From the NCBI GenBank assembly GCA_033980235.1, contig CM067077.1:8960602-9024601 (forward strand): a stretch of 64,000 nucleotides of DNA. Direction: 5' to 3'. This stretch comes from Diadema setosum (taxonomy: Eukaryota > Echinodermata > Echinoidea > Diadematoida > Diadematidae). Position 1 is the stretch's first letter; each line of letters begins with the position of its first letter. The position numbers were made by a program, and so were the translations under genes. Below, piece after piece: positions 1 to 11,905 of this stretch. The notes under the pieces are model-generated. The model was not told the origin of the DNA, searched no databases, and saw nothing but the letters and a program-made list of their open reading frames with translations.

Positions 1-2
1 TC

Positions 3-656
3 AATATTGATGGATTATCTTTAACTGAAGTAAGATCTACTAAATTTTTAGGAATCACAATTGACTCGAGTTTAACTTGGAACGATCACATTCATAATAT
101 CCACACGTCTGTCTCAAGAACTGTAGGAATTTTACATCGACTGAAAAACTTCATTTCTCAAAATTCCCTGACTATTCTATACAATGCATTGATCCTACCA
201 CATATCACATACTGCAATATCGTTTGGGGAAACTGTGGCTCAACTAAAATTAATCCAATTCTTACTCTCCAAAAACGTGCTGTACGTTTGATTACCAATT
301 CCCGTTACTTATCCCCATCCAATCCCCTATTTCGTCAACTAAAAACATTGAAAATTGAGGATCTTCACACCTTTCAAACTGCTGTTTTTATGTATAAATA
401 TACATTTAATTGTCTTCCAAAAATTTTTGATGGCTTCTTCACTCCAAATTTCACCGTTCATTCATATCCAACACGTCAGTCGTCCGATTACCATCTCGAA
501 AACCCCAGAATCATTTTAGCTCAAAAATCATTAAAACACAATGGACCAGATATTTGGAATTCTTTACCCCCTAATTTAAAACATCGTACGTCGTTGAACA
601 TTTTCAAACGAGAACTAAAAAACACCCTCATAATCCAGTATACTTCTGACACATAA
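3..656 (+). CDS. Reverse transcriptase C-terminal part (LINE), partial
   Basis: The frame is open from the window edge to a stop at 654-656, about 217 codons. Near the start it reads KFLGITIDSSLTWNDHI, the typical conserved segment after the RT palm domain (thumb region). Further on come LPHITYCNIVWGN and LQKRAVRLITNSRY, the usual C-terminal motifs of CR1/jockey-like LINE polymerases. The catalytic FADD/YADD box lies upstream, outside the window. No frame break is visible in this part, so the insertion may be fairly young. It is a retrotransposon gene and has no host role. It is closely similar in layout to the LINE polymerase at 9168-15282. Confidence 0.85.
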   Translation, partial: NIDGLSLTEVRSTKFLGITIDSSLTWNDHIHNIHTSVSRTVGILHRLKNFISQNSLTILYNALILPHITYCNIVWGNCGSTKINPILTLQKRAVRLITNSRYLSPSNPLFRQLKTLKIEDLHTFQTAVFMYKYTFNCLPKIFDGFFTPNFTVHSYPTRQSSDYHLENPRIILAQKSLKHNGPDIWNSLPPNLKHRTSLNIFKRELKNTLIIQYTSDT

Positions 657-736
657 ATATTCATACCACCTGGTCAACAAACACCCTAAACAATGAGTTC
701 ACGGCCATAACTGAAGTAACATTCACCTCATCACAC

Positions 737-1257
737 TAGCCGGGTTCACACGTACACCAATTAGCGGGATACAAATCTCGAGATTTGCATCGCGATCGTC
801 ATCCCGAGTTTTTTGCACGTGTGGACAGAAAAAAAAACCGAAAATTAGCGGGAGAAGCATCGCGATGCTAATCCCAAGAAATCTTGCGCTGGTTCATCAA
901 TTAGCGGGATAATTGGCCCCGCGCTGGTACGTGTGAACGGTCGGGATTAGAATCTCGAGTTTTTATATCCCATCATGCAATGCACACATCACAACAGCGA
1001 GGCCTCTGCGAAGGACAAAGGGAAGTGCGCGCAGGCAGTGATTGAGAAGGGCGCGGTGTGACCCAGTTTGCAGGCTTTGCTGTTATCTCTATCGGCAATT
1101 AGCGGGATAATTCGGTACGTGTGGACGCTCGTCAAATTAGCGGGATACCGATCGCGATCGGTATCCCGCTAATTTGATACGTGTGGACGCTCGCAAAAAA
1201 ACTCGAGATATGGATCGCGATCGTCATCCCGCTATTTTGTACGTGTGAACCCGGCTA
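737..1257. mobile_element. MITE with 17-bp terminal inverted repeats, TA-flanked
   Basis: The element begins GCCGGGTTCACACGTAC just after TA (737-738) and ends with the exact inverse GTACGTGTGAACCCGGC before TA (1256-1257). This suggests a TA target duplication, as in Tc1/mariner-type elements. It interrupts the 3' UTR of the LINE. Inside, the motif ATTAGCGGGATA recurs in both orientations at least five times. A perfect 46-bp palindrome sits at 1132-1177, and short ACGTGTGGAC modules follow several of the repeats. No coding capacity is visible. The superfamily is uncertain because only the duplication and the TIR are informative. Confidence 0.8.
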
Positions 1258-1702
1258 CTGATACACAAATTAACACTCAACGTACAAACCAAGATTCATC
1301 CCAACACAATGCACACCGCACTGCACCGCACGCCCTTCGCACAATTACTTCCCACTCAGTGAGTGGCAAGATTTTCTTTATGTATCTCTTCGTTGTGCCC
1401 TTTGCACAATTACCCCCCACTCAGTGAGTGGCAAGATTTTCTTTATGTATCTCTTTACCTGGGGCCATCTTCCTCGTCAAGCTTAGCTTATGATGATGGT
1501 CCCCTGCATTTCATTTTTATCATTTTCTATTGCTTCCTTTCATATATGATATTCGTTCTTGAAAAAAAAAAAAAGAAAATGTATGTAAGATCCAAACGTT
1601 ATGAATATTAGCTGTGTAAATGACTATGTAAGTATTTTGTTGATTTGTTGATTTGTATTGATTTTGAAATGCAGAAATAAAAAACTGAACTGAACTGAAC
1701 TG

Positions 1703-3049
1703 TAGAATGTATGACTGACATAACTTAATAGATGACACTGTTTTTATAGAGACCTCTCCATTATCTATTTAGAATATCAGTTGATAGCTGTGATTTGTAA
1801 GAAACAGTCATGTACAAGGGAGCCACCCTCTGCATGAGAGGTGTGAGAAAATGATTGCTGGGCAGGTGAGTGTGAGATTGAATGCTGGGGCTTGAGACTT
1901 GTTCTGTAGACATGAGATTTGATAGGTCTGCTCATGTCGCTGTTACTGAAGCTCAAAACAACCACTACAAAAAAATAATTCCTAGAACAGAATATATTAA
2001 TTGCATCACTCGTAACACTCTGTTGGATCCAAGCAATAAGCAGAACAAATTCATAAAATTGCTTTATAAGATTGTGAAAAAGAAATCATTATTTGTGAAT
2101 GCCACAGACCTAAAAGAAAAAAACAAAAAAAAATGATAGCAACACACTGTGCGATGTGTTGAAATTCTTGTGAAGTTTGACACGAATGAAACTACAGGGT
2201 AGTTTTATTGACTTCATTTTGTTGAAGATGAAACAACCTTGTACTTTGAGAAATGGAAGTACAGTATTAAAATGAGGCCAGTATATCTCACAAATCTTCA
2301 CCATTTTTCAAAACATTGTGCCACAGATATGACATTTTCTCAGCATGGACATGACATCTTTGTCCATTATATACACACATATTAGTCATCAATCTGCTGA
2401 TATTCTGTAGAAAAAAAAAAGGTTCATATTGTATCAGAGAACTTCTGTGAGTCCATTGTTGTTTCAGATGATCAAAGATTGCACTTGATTTACAAAGATA
2501 CACAAAGTCTGTTTTGCTGAGAACTTTTGAACATACTCCATGTATGTAGATTACTGAAGTACCAGTACATGAATTACGTACATGTTTTGAGCTGGATCTG
2601 ATGTGTTCGACTTCTGACATTTATGCAAGCAGGATATCTTTGTATGTATATCTGTTGATTAATATTTTGTTTTCATCAATGGGAACAATACATAACTTGT
2701 TTCTTGGACAGCTCTAATCTTAATAGTTCCGGACTGTCTCAAACAGTAATAAGTACTTTACTAGTATCATTCAGTTTCTAAGTCCTTATTCTTTAAATCT
2801 TGTACAGAGAGAAATAGATGTTACACACTTTATAACTGTACATTTTTCTTTCTTTTATGGGGGGGGGGGGGAGAAGAACACAGGTGATGAATGAAAATCC
2901 ATATTGCTCTGGATTCATCAAAACCTTTTTCTTTTAACATTATACATATTTTCCCCAAAGTTACACTTGCTAAGGACCCACAGAGAGCCAGTGTCATTTT
3001 GATATGTCATCTATTAATTTGTATATCTGTGTATGATGTGCTTTTATGT
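1703..3049. other. No gene recognised
   Basis: AT-rich DNA after the LINE. Short open frames exist (up to 110 codons on the minus strand at 2288-2620), but they show no recognisable domain and no coding-like composition. A (G)n run lies near 2860-2871. Nothing else can be supported. Confidence 0.5.
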
Positions 3050-4440
3050 GTGTGTATGGATGCATGCATTTATGTATATCTTCATTTGTTTGTTCATTCA
3101 TTCATTCTTACATTTATTAATTAATTGATTGATTAATTAATTAATTTATTCATTCATTCATTCATTCATTTTTCATTCTTTCATTCATTCATTCATTCAT
3201 TCATTCAGTCAGTCAGTCAGTCAGTCAATCATTCAAAATTCATTCAGTCATTTTTTCCTTTATCTTGTTTCAAACTCATGAATATATAATCATCAAACTT
3301 GGCAGAAATCATTCTCAGGACCTGAGGATACAAAGTAGTTTGAATAGTACATGCAGTCCCTATATAGTCTCAGGGGCTGGACCCCAACCCCTTGCTATAG
3401 ATTTCACAGATCTTCCCCAGATCAAGAGGCCATTCAACTAGGTCATTTTGAAGTTGTACACTGTATGTACAGATCTAAAGATATTTCAGAATTTTGCAAG
3501 TTGTGGGTGATAGTAGTAATAGTTAACAACGTTGGCACTCATGAAGTTAACAAGTTTCATATTCAATACAGGGCTTGGCAGGGATGATTTGCCATGGAAA
3601 TGACATTTGAATCTATATGAAAATTGAAAAAATGTCATAATTTGCATTGATTGTGAAAAGAATTTAAGTTGCAAAACAAACTAAAAATTCCCTTTAATAC
3701 CCACAAACAGATTTGGTAAAAACTTAGTAAAATGAGGTTACAGCAAGATACAAAGACTGACATCCATTTTTTTTTCCAAAAGTAACTCACATATGATGCT
3801 TTTATTCTCAATTATACGTACATACACATGAAATGAGTATGGTGAAGTTAATGCGCTTCATTTGGTGGTGTCAAAAGTTCTTGAACATTGCATAAATTTC
3901 TATCATGGTATTAAAAGCAAAACCACTCCTTTTTGGTGATGTAGTGTTACAATACACAGTCTCTCAAAGCTCTCATGTGCCAATGGGTTACAAAGACATG
4001 CCTACTGGTAACTTTGTGTCAACTCCTTTAAATTTATAATACATAGGTCTCTTAAATTAGAACATAGTATCTTACAGGATGCTTCATGCTGCTCATAATG
4101 TCTCCATACTAATTCATGTGGCAATCGCATTTTGATATCCATTTGCAAATTCAGAAACATTTTGTCAAACAAGCAGCTGAAAGCAAAATATTTGAAATGA
4201 AGGTGTTCGTAGTCGTGATGATAATTATATTGATGTTTCTCTATTGCATAAACTCTACCGCCATAATTCTACAATATTTCAGACAGTAGATGCAAAATGT
4301 ACACAACCAAATGATAGAAGAAAATGAAGGGAATCTTCAAAAATACCCACAGGACTGTAGTACTCTATGTTAACACTCTCAAAAATACCACAGAAGTTGT
4401 GTATGAATTAAAGAGCTTTCAGAAACAGATGAACATGATA
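3050..4440. repeat. Duplicated block, copy 1 (uninterrupted)
   Basis: This block is present again at 7905-8405 and 15289-16480 in the same orientation. Shared stretches include GGGGCTGGACCCCAACCCCT, GACTGACATCCATTTTT and ATTCTACAATATTTCAGACA. It contains a degenerate (ATTC)n tract at about 3096-3235 that is also in copy 2. This copy lacks the LINE and the GTCCCC repeat, so it serves as an empty site that dates and delimits those insertions. No gene is recognised inside it. It lies about 1.5 kb left of the membrane-protein gene, as copy 2 lies left of the broken gene copy. Confidence 0.85.
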
Positions 4441-5220
4441 TGGTCAGTTTCACAGTAAAGGGTGTAACTTTGATGTAGCAAGGGTCAAAAATTAAAGTTG
4501 TGTTTCCATTTCTATCTTTGCCTTTATTTTATATAGGAATGTCTATATTTTCAATATTTTGTCATTCCAGAGCTTAATTCTTAGGCTAAATATGAAAAAT
4601 GAAGTGCCTATTATTGAATTTTAGATAAATTCAGGTAAAAACAACAAGAATGTTTTGGTCACCCACAGCAACCACATGAAGATAAATGGTGGATGTAATG
4701 CAACTTTTCATTTGCTGTGAACATATATTTGAAATATCAAAACACTTTTCCCCTAACAGATATTCGCTCTTGCAATTATTTGGATTTGAACTTCAAATTC
4801 CAAGGTAAAAATGGTACCTGACAAACTATTTTTAAGTTAAAAGAATGTTCTAGAAGCAAGAGCCACTCTAAACATAGCCCTAAATTATCTCGTGGTAACA
4901 TCAACCCAAATCCCAAAGAAATTGGATTATTTTTGACAAAGTTGAAATTTTCAGACTTGTGAGTGTCGGAGGCTTCAGTTAACAAACTAGTGTGTTTCGG
5001 AGGCTTCAAAACTGCTAACACAATGTTCTAGTCCTGTATTCACTTAAAATAATAAAACTACAGCAACTATCACTACATGCTAGAATAACAACAGGGCATT
5101 AATAAAATGTGAATAACAGTATACAGATGGACATTTTATTGCAGTGCATAATGTTTACTGGTTTCCTAAAAGAATAGTAGTAGTAGTAGTATAGTAGTAG
5201 TAGAAGTAGTAGTAGTAGTA

Positions 5221-5255
<35 letters not shown>

Positions 5256-5900
5256 TGACATTTATATCGCGCTTAATACACAGTTTCTAAGCTCCTTACA
5301 TATATCATAATTATACCGAAAGGTAATATTATATTCAATATAACTACAAAACTCTACAAAAATTTACATTACATAATATACTTTAGCAATTATCAAATAC
5401 TAGAATTTGCATACTTTAATAGACACACACAAAAAAGAAGAAAACATAACATACGACATGTAGAAAAACATGACATCATAGTAACTTCAACTTATATTGA
5501 CTTCCTGTGTCTTCAGGAGGGTCTTAAACGTATCTAGCGAGGGTGAAGACCTGATGTGCAGGGGGAGATAGAGATGAAGAATAATTATGTAAAACATGTA
5601 GTCACCACAACTAGAATCTAGGGCATTTTTTTTTTTCAGTGTGATTGTAGAACAAATTTTTTGGACTTGAAATAGATGTAGTACCACTTCATCATTCTGT
5701 AATCAGCAAATGTAAGCATAAATTTGAAAGCCTCTGATGTTCCAGAGTAAGTTTTACAGTATCTTCAATGTCAGTCATGTAACCATACAGGCCAGTGGCA
5801 TTTATAAAACTTGTCATTCTTGGAACTGGTCTTCATTGAAAGCGTTGTACTCATTGTACTCAGTGGATGTTTGCCGTGTGTTGGGTAGATAGATTTTGCC
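4441..5900. other. Intergenic; (TAG)n/(TAA)n tract and a dispersed-repeat-like tail
   Basis: A compound microsatellite, first TAG then TAA units, occupies 5174-5253. It is followed by TTGACATTTATATCGCGCTT, a type of sequence often seen at the edge of dispersed repeats in marine invertebrates (general recollection, not checked). The stretch to about 5700 could belong to that repeat. No exon or open frame of substance is visible. The last 200 bases probably include the 3' UTR of the gene at 5902-6858. Confidence 0.45.
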
Positions 5901-5901
5901 A

Positions 5902-6858
5902 TTAAAAACCATGAATTGATAGTTGATTTTTTTTTCTTTTTAATATACAGTACCACCACAAGAACAAGGCTACCAAAAGTAGAGGAATTAATACCACCAG
6001 TGCAATTGCACCATGCACAGAATTTGAAGTCTTTTGTGTTGTGACCTCTGCGCTTTTGCTTTCAGTGCTGAGTTTTTCTGACGAAGTAATTTGTGCATTG
6101 GTTTGTTGCACAGTGGTTCCCGGAGTTTTTAGGCTGCTGGGAGGGTTTTTAGAATTATCTGATACAGTGGTATGTGTTGGAATGGAATACACAAACTGAG
6201 AACAAGATGCAGATGTTAGTGGAAATGTTTCCTCATATGAACAGCAATTAATTGGGAGGTGGACTTTCATCCAGAAGATCTGTGTCACATGGTCAGTTAT
6301 TCGCACTGGTGACTCCTTGTATGGAGCCTTCTCCCCATCTTGAAAGCAGTAGAGAGATCCTTCCCCGTCGCTGCCAAGCAAAGATGTGCAGTTAACCTCA
6401 TTCCATGCAGGGGAATACTCTGAGGGTTTTACAGTACATTCTGCTGGACTTGGTGGATGCAAAACTTCAATGTGGACATCTTGAGTGAAAACCATAATTT
6501 CCCCATTTTTGTCTTCTCTCAGAGCAAATAGGTATATTTGACTGTCCTCTGAATCAATCATGTCTATGCTGAGAGTCACTTTCAAGTCAGTTGGTGATCT
6601 CACACTGTGAACAGAGAAACGGCTGAATTGCTGAGGTGGGAGGCAACCAGGAACCATGGTTCCATTCTCGCAGAAGCCGCATTGGGACTGAATTGAGTAA
6701 AGCTCATATTGAAAGGTAGAGTCATTTGACATGGGTTGAGTGAAGTTTATGACCACATCTCTACCTTCGTAGAACTTGTAGAATTGCACAGCCAGTCTGT
6801 TGCTGAAGAGCATCATCACAGTCAGCAATGGAAGTAGGAGAGGCCTGCTGTAATCCAT
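5902..6858 (-). CDS. Type I membrane glycoprotein, unknown family
   Basis: An open frame of 318 codons starts at 6858 and stops at 5902. The protein begins with a signal peptide (about residues 1-25, core PLLLPLLTVMMLFSNRLA). An extracellular region follows with two cysteine-containing modules: about 26-135 (C60, C63, C72) and 136-223 (C141, C157, C171, paired C205-C206, C219). Possible N-glycosylation sites are N38, N45, N65 and N156. A Ser/Thr-rich, mucin-like stalk spans about 224-282, then comes one membrane helix (about 284-304) and a short basic tail (KRKKNQ). It may act as a surface receptor or adhesion protein, but that is inference. A candidate splice acceptor (TTCTGCAG, cut at 6878/6879) just upstream of the ATG suggests a 5' non-coding exon. 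A damaged paralogue lies at 27870-35590. I do not recognise the family. Confidence 0.75.
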   Translation of the reverse strand: MDYSRPLLLPLLTVMMLFSNRLAVQFYKFYEGRDVVINFTQPMSNDSTFQYELYSIQSQCGFCENGTMVPGCLPPQQFSRFSVHSVRSPTDLKVTLSIDMIDSEDSQIYLFALREDKNGEIMVFTQDVHIEVLHPPSPAECTVKPSEYSPAWNEVNCTSLLGSDGEGSLYCFQDGEKAPYKESPVRITDHVTQIFWMKVHLPINCCSYEETFPLTSASCSQFVYSIPTHTTVSDNSKNPPSSLKTPGTTVQQTNAQITSSEKLSTESKSAEVTTQKTSNSVHGAIALVVLIPLLLVALFLWWYCILKRKKNQLSIHGF

Positions 6859-7412
6859 TTTGTAGACCAGAAAGTATCCTGCAGAAGACAGAATTTAAAG
6901 CCAATTTCATAATCTAATTTTCCAAAGCTAGTATCATTACATGAAATTTGATTTATTTTGTGTTAAATTTGTCATTTAGTGCATATCTGTTGGGAAAGAC
7001 CTGTAACTCAACAGATCTTTGTTTCGACATCATAATAAACAGACTGTTTCCATAGTTTTTAGCTTGGGATTGATACACAGTATTAGTGAATACAGCTGTG
7101 ACCAGCATCCGAAGGAAAAAAAAATGAAAAAAATCCATATGTCAAAAGCACACACGGCAAATACCGTTTTTGTTTTTTTACAGGTTATGAATCCATGAGA
7201 AGTACTGCTTTTCTGTAATATGTTCATTCTATCTCTCCCTCTCTCTCCAGTTCGGTAATTCCGTGAAGTTGGGGCACAAAGTGTGACATTTTAGCATTTA
7301 ACTCAATACTAATTATGCTGTACATATATTGTTTTATAGGCTTTACATTTGTATTGAGACCATACATTTTCCTGGAAATTTTGTACCATTCAGACTCAAT
7401 TTTGATGAAGTT
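6859..7412. other. Upstream flank of the membrane-protein gene; no gene seen
   Basis: The first 25 bases resemble a short 5' UTR exon on the minus strand, bounded by an AG acceptor. The remainder is AT-rich with a small CT-rich patch near 7230-7250. No clear core promoter or other gene can be named. Confidence 0.4.
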
Positions 7413-7886
7413 ATCGATATGTAACGGTGTCCTGTAGCATCGTGACGTGTCCATGTAGCATTGTGATAGTTAAAATCTGGTCCTAAAAGACAAATTAATG
7501 CAATTAGCTTGACCAAAATTTGATATAATATGCATAATTACTAGATTAGTCAGATAGCTAAATATCTTAACTCTCCTTTCCACAGTTTTACTTTTCCAAG
7601 ATAATCACACAATGTGTCACTATGCTACGCGGTATCCACCAAATGTCACAAAAAAGGACACCGCATAGCATCGTGATACATTTTGTAATTTCCTTTTAAA
7701 ATCAAAACTGTGTACAGGAAATTTGAGATATTTAGGTATCTCATTCATATCTTGTAAATATGCATATATATTGCATCAAATTTTGGTCAAGCTAATTGCC
7801 ATAATTTGTCTCTTAGGACTAAATTTTAAAATATCACGATGCTACATGGACACGTCACGATATTACAGGACACTGTTACATATATG
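7413..7886. mobile_element. Foldback MITE with arms of about 130 bp
   Basis: The left arm reads ATGTAACGGTGTCCTGTAGC and on through GACGTGTCCATGTAGCAT to AGCTTGACCAAAATTTGAT. The right arm is its inverse (TTGGTCAAGCTAATTGCC to GACACTGTTACATA). A second, inner inverted pair sits at about 7617-7680, around CTATGCTACGCGGT and ACCGCATAGCATCGTG. There is no coding capacity. It lies immediately left of the second copy of the duplicated block. Confidence 0.75.
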
Positions 7887-7904
7887 CATACATATATGTA
7901 TACA

Positions 7905-8405
7905 TTATGCATACATACATGCATTTATGTATATCTTCATTCATTTGTTCATTCATTCATTCATTCTTACATTTATTAATTCATTTAATTATTTATTCAT
8001 TCATTCATTCATTCATTCATTCATTCATTCATTCATTCATTTATTCAGTCAGTCATTCAGTCATTTTTTTCCCTTTATCTTCTTTCAAACTCATGAATAT
8101 ATAATCATCAAATTTGGCAGAAATCATTCTCAGGACCATGGGATACAAAGTAGTTTGAATAGTACATGCAGTCCCTATATAGCCTCAGGGGCTGGACCCC
8201 AACCCCTTGCTATAGATTTCACAGATCTTCCCCAGATCAAGAGGCCATTCAACTAGGTCATTTTGAAGTTGTACACTGTACAGATCTAAAGATATTTCAG
8301 AATTTTACAAGTTGTAGGTAATAGTGGGCATAGTTAGTAAATTCGGCACTTCAGGGGTTAACAATTTTCACATTCAATACAGGGCTTGGAAGTAGTGGTT
8401 TGCCG
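7905..8405. repeat. Duplicated block, copy 2, left part
   Basis: This matches about 3050-3590, including the (ATTC)n tract (about 7940-8045) and GGGGCTGGACCCCAACCCCT. The match stops at about 8407, where the 3' tail of the minus-strand LINE begins, and resumes at 15289. Small indels and substitutions separate the two copies. Confidence 0.85.
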
Positions 8406-9167
8406 TATTAATTTCATTTCATTTTCATTTCAATTTATTTTCATATTTCTCACATATATCACAATAAAGTATATAAATACGAAAATTATACAAAACATAA
8501 TTCAGATGAGACTTCATCAGAATGTACAGAAGTTTGATTTGGTATAAACACGAGGTCTGTATGCATGCGAATTACACTGTGGTCATAATGCGAAAAAATA
8601 TGATGGGGCCTGCGTAAAAGCATTAGCTTGTACAGCAGCAGGTCCCGTGAGTAATCAGATTAGGGGAAGTTTAAAGTACGGATGTTTTTTAAGACCAACT
8701 ATATCTGGGGAAACCGATTAAAACAAACAAAACAAAAAATCCAATTAAATATATGTCACTAAATAAAAATACAGAAAAACAGAAGCAGAAAGCAGAAAGG
8801 TCACATGTTGCAGCAGTGAACAACAACTGCAGAGATTCAAGGGGTATGTTGCAGAGTATAGAAAATGGCGTAACTGTATGTCATAAATACATGAGTAGAA
8901 GGTGGGATAATGAGATTTGTCATGAATGTAAACAATACCGAAAGCTCAGGAGTAACATTCCAGCATGGGTCCTAAAACTAAGCATTCCGTGTGACCATAG
9001 TCACCGACAGCTGTCACGCGCGAGAGTTTCGATAACCGAGTGGAACAATAGGTGCATGAACAGCGCAACAGGCAGACTGTTCAAAAATAGTGTTCATGGT
9101 TAGGATCCCGCCGGACTAAGGTGGGATAGACAAGGGGTAACATGTAAAGAGCAACAAGAACTATACA

Positions 9168-9736
9168 CTATGCATGCCGTACAATGTAGCTGCTAAGAAG
9201 ATATTGCTTCAGTTTTCGTTTGAATGAGGTTACAGTGGTACAACTTACAAGTTCCATAGGGAGTTCGTTCCAATATTTGGGCCCAGCGAACATAATGGTT
9301 TTTTTCGCGAAAATTGTTCGGGTACGTGGAAGGTGATATGCGTAACGTTGACGAGTTGGATAATCATGAACTGTATAATTTCTTGTAAACATTTGGGAAA
9401 ATACGTCTGGTAATTGGCCAGTTGAAAATTGAAACATAAACAGGCCGACGTTGTAATAAAATAACTCGGGAATTTTCAAAATTTTATTACTTACAAAAAG
9501 TTCGTTCGTGTGGGATAAATATCCAGTGTGGTTAACAATTCTAACAGCTCGTTTTTGTACAAGAAATAACGAATCGATAAGGTTTTTAGAAGCATTTCCC
9601 CACGCCAGAATCCCATAGTTGAGATAGGGAGATATCAAAGTTGAATATATGTTCTGTAGAATATTACTTGGAAAATAATAGCTAAGTTTGTTAAGAACCC
9701 CGGTATTTCTAGCAATAATTCTGCTTACATAATTAA
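9168..9736 (-). pseudogene. LINE reverse transcriptase, C-terminal piece after the insertion
   Basis: This continues the polymerase after the foldback insertion. It begins NYVSRIIARNTGVLNKL and ends at a stop at 9168. It includes SPYLNYGILAWGN, LQKRAVRIVNHTGYLSH and AGPKYWNELP, the same C-terminal motif series as the LINE at the window's left edge. The open frame extends artificially into the inserted element up to 10103; those extra codons are not polymerase. Confidence 0.85.
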
Positions 9737-10489
9737 GGCACAACAGAAAAACCTGATAGAGAGATATCTTCGTCGCGACGATGTCGCATTGTGCGTGTTT
9801 GATGATTTGCATGTGAACAGGCGTCACGTGCATATGAATAAGCAACCGTGCATATGAATACACGTACTTTCTTTTCATACCTTTGTTTATTCGTCCCGAC
9901 GATAAGCGCCGATAGAGAAAGGATTCCCTTTCACTAATCGTCGCTCTTCGTCCCGACTTACTAGCTATTTTCAAAGTTCGGCTTCTATTGTGCCTTGCGT
10001 TTCTTTTGTTAAAAACGTCGCATATCGTTCCCGACGAATCATTGTTCAACCGTCGGGAAATGTCCTGACTATATGGCTTCGTTTCAACGCCGCTTGTGTT
10101 CAAGTTTATGTTTTGTTAATCTTTACTTGTCACAGCATAAAGCCTATTATCCGTGTGATCTAAAACGTCGCATATCGTCCCGACGAATTACCATTACTGT
10201 ACCACCGAAATTCAGTCTCTGTTCCATCGTCGAGCAACGTCCAAAACGCGTGGCTACAGCTAATCCGCTGGGTGATGTGATTCGCAATGCCGAGTACGAT
10301 AATGGATGGGAAGTTTTGTGTTTTCACGAGAAAAAAAAAATGTATTCTCGCTGCTATAGATAATTGTGAATAACAGGCCGACTTTCCGTCTTTTGTGCAA
10401 ATTCTATAAGTTATGGCGATGTGAAAGGAGCCTTGACCGCAGTCGGTAGACATTGAATTTGTATTATCTTGTCTTTACGCGTAGCAAAC

Positions 10490-11700
10490 ACGGCGGAGAG
10501 ATTTTGTCCGGTGTACAAACGAAAACTTGACCATCGTTGCAAAACTTATTTCATAGTCGCCGTTCGTTGTCAAACTCCGACAACTTCTGTCATATTTTTT
10601 GCTGTAGAATACATTGATTTTTTTTTTGTTACTTGACACAACATTGAATCAAATATTTGTATTTTAACAACGTGTTTACCTATTTATTATGTTGCGGCAT
10701 TTACTTCAATTGGTCGTCGGCCTTCGCGTGGTTGTATTAATTGTTACAGACTGTACATTTATGTCGTCTTGTAAAATTTTAGAGCGGGCGGAGAGATTCT
10801 GTCCAACGTTCAAACGGGAATTCGACCGCAGAACTTGTTTTAGCTGTCCATCCTTGCTGACTGTTCTCATGGTTTGTTATGCTAGAAAAGGGGTATCGAT
10901 TTCATGTTGTCAACATACCATAAAAATGCCAGCTGCATTCGCCTTTTAACTTTTCTGTAAAGGCGGATTTTTTTCCACCTACATTGCGCCACACAGAAAC
11001 TAGCGCAAACAGATAATTATGCGAATGTTTTCACTTGTATTATGTTTCAGGAGATGATGTCTTGGTTTCGGGCCGAGTGCGAAGAATTGTAAGGAAACTT
11101 GACTGTTATCGATATAATTGTTACGCTTCAGGTGGAGAGATTTTGTCCGACTTCCAAACGGGAACTAGACTACCACTGATTATTTCAGTTGGTTGTCTTT
11201 CTTTGTTAAACTCCGTTAACTTCTGTCATTTATGTAGCTGCATAGAATACATTGATTTCTGTGTTCTTTAACACATCATTGAATCAAATCTGTGTATTTT
11301 AATACCGGATTTACCTTTTTACTTTGCTGCGGCATTTACTTCAACTGGTCGTCGGCCTTCGTCACGGTTGCAATATAATTGTTAAAATTTATGTCGTCCT
11401 GTAAATTTTTAGAGCGGGAGGAGAGATTCCGTCCAGCTTTCAAACGGGAATTCGACTGAAGAACTTGTTTTAGCTGTCCATCCCGCTTTTGTCGATCCGT
11501 GTTTACTGTTCTTATTGTTTGTTATTCATAAAAAAGAAACAAAACAAAGACAAAAGATTTGATTTCATGTTGTCAACATACCATAGAATGTCATCTGCGT
11601 TCGCCGTTTAACTTTACTGTAAAGGCGGATTTTTTTTTTCTCGCCCTCTTTCCGCAACCAGAAACTAGCACCAAAAGAAAATTATGCAAATGTTTTCACT
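10490..11700. repeat. Direct tandem duplication, period about 636 bp
   Basis: Two adjacent diverged copies share, in order, GGAGAGATTTTGTCC, GAATACATTGATTT, TGCGGCATTTACTTCAA, GGTCGTCGGCCTTCG and TTGTCAACATACCATA. The first copy is about 10490-11125 and the second about 11126-11700. Each copy also has an inner half-repeat around GGAGAGATTC(T/C)GTCC. No coding function is apparent. Confidence 0.75.
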
Positions 11701-11721
11701 TGCCATTATGTTTCGCCTAGA

Positions 11722-11905
11722 GCCCCTTTTACACTTTCACGGATTGCATTACGGATGACCACGGATCGTTGGTCCGGGATCATCCGTACTATTTCCGGGA
11801 TGACCGTGTTGACTTCGTGAAGTCATCCGACATTATCTTTGATCCGGCATGTCCGCTGAAAAAAAAAGAGCTTGCTTAAGCCCCTTTTACACTTTCACGG
11901 TTTGT
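11722..11905. repeat. MITE-like fragment between direct AGCCCCTTTTACACTTTCAC motifs
   Basis: AGCCCCTTTTACACTTTCAC occurs at about 11721 and again at about 11879. Between them lie several inverted GGATGACC/GATCCG motifs (ATTACGGATGACCACGG, GGGATCATCCG, GGATGACCGTG). It looks like remains of one or two MITEs sharing that end sequence, inside the foldback element. Confidence 0.5.

Larger units (their letters stand above)
1..1702 (+). mobile_element. 3' end of a CR1/L2-type LINE, cut by the window edge
   Basis: The window opens inside the last coding part of a non-LTR retrotransposon. The reading frame is open from base 3 to 656, then a 3' UTR runs to about 1702. It ends in AATAAAAAACTGAACTGAAC plus a further ACTG, a short tandem 3' tail of the kind seen in CR1/L2-group LINEs. 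The UTR is interrupted by a MITE (737-1257). A 60-70 bp stretch containing CCACTCAGTGAGTGGCAAG is present twice (about 1339-1391 and 1405-1453). The 5' part lies outside the window. Assignment to the CR1/L2/jockey group rests on the protein and the tail, not on a database match. Confidence 0.8.

Noticed and set aside
2288..2620. 110-codon minus-strand ORF
   Set aside because: No domain, no start or splice context, and AT-rich random-like composition.
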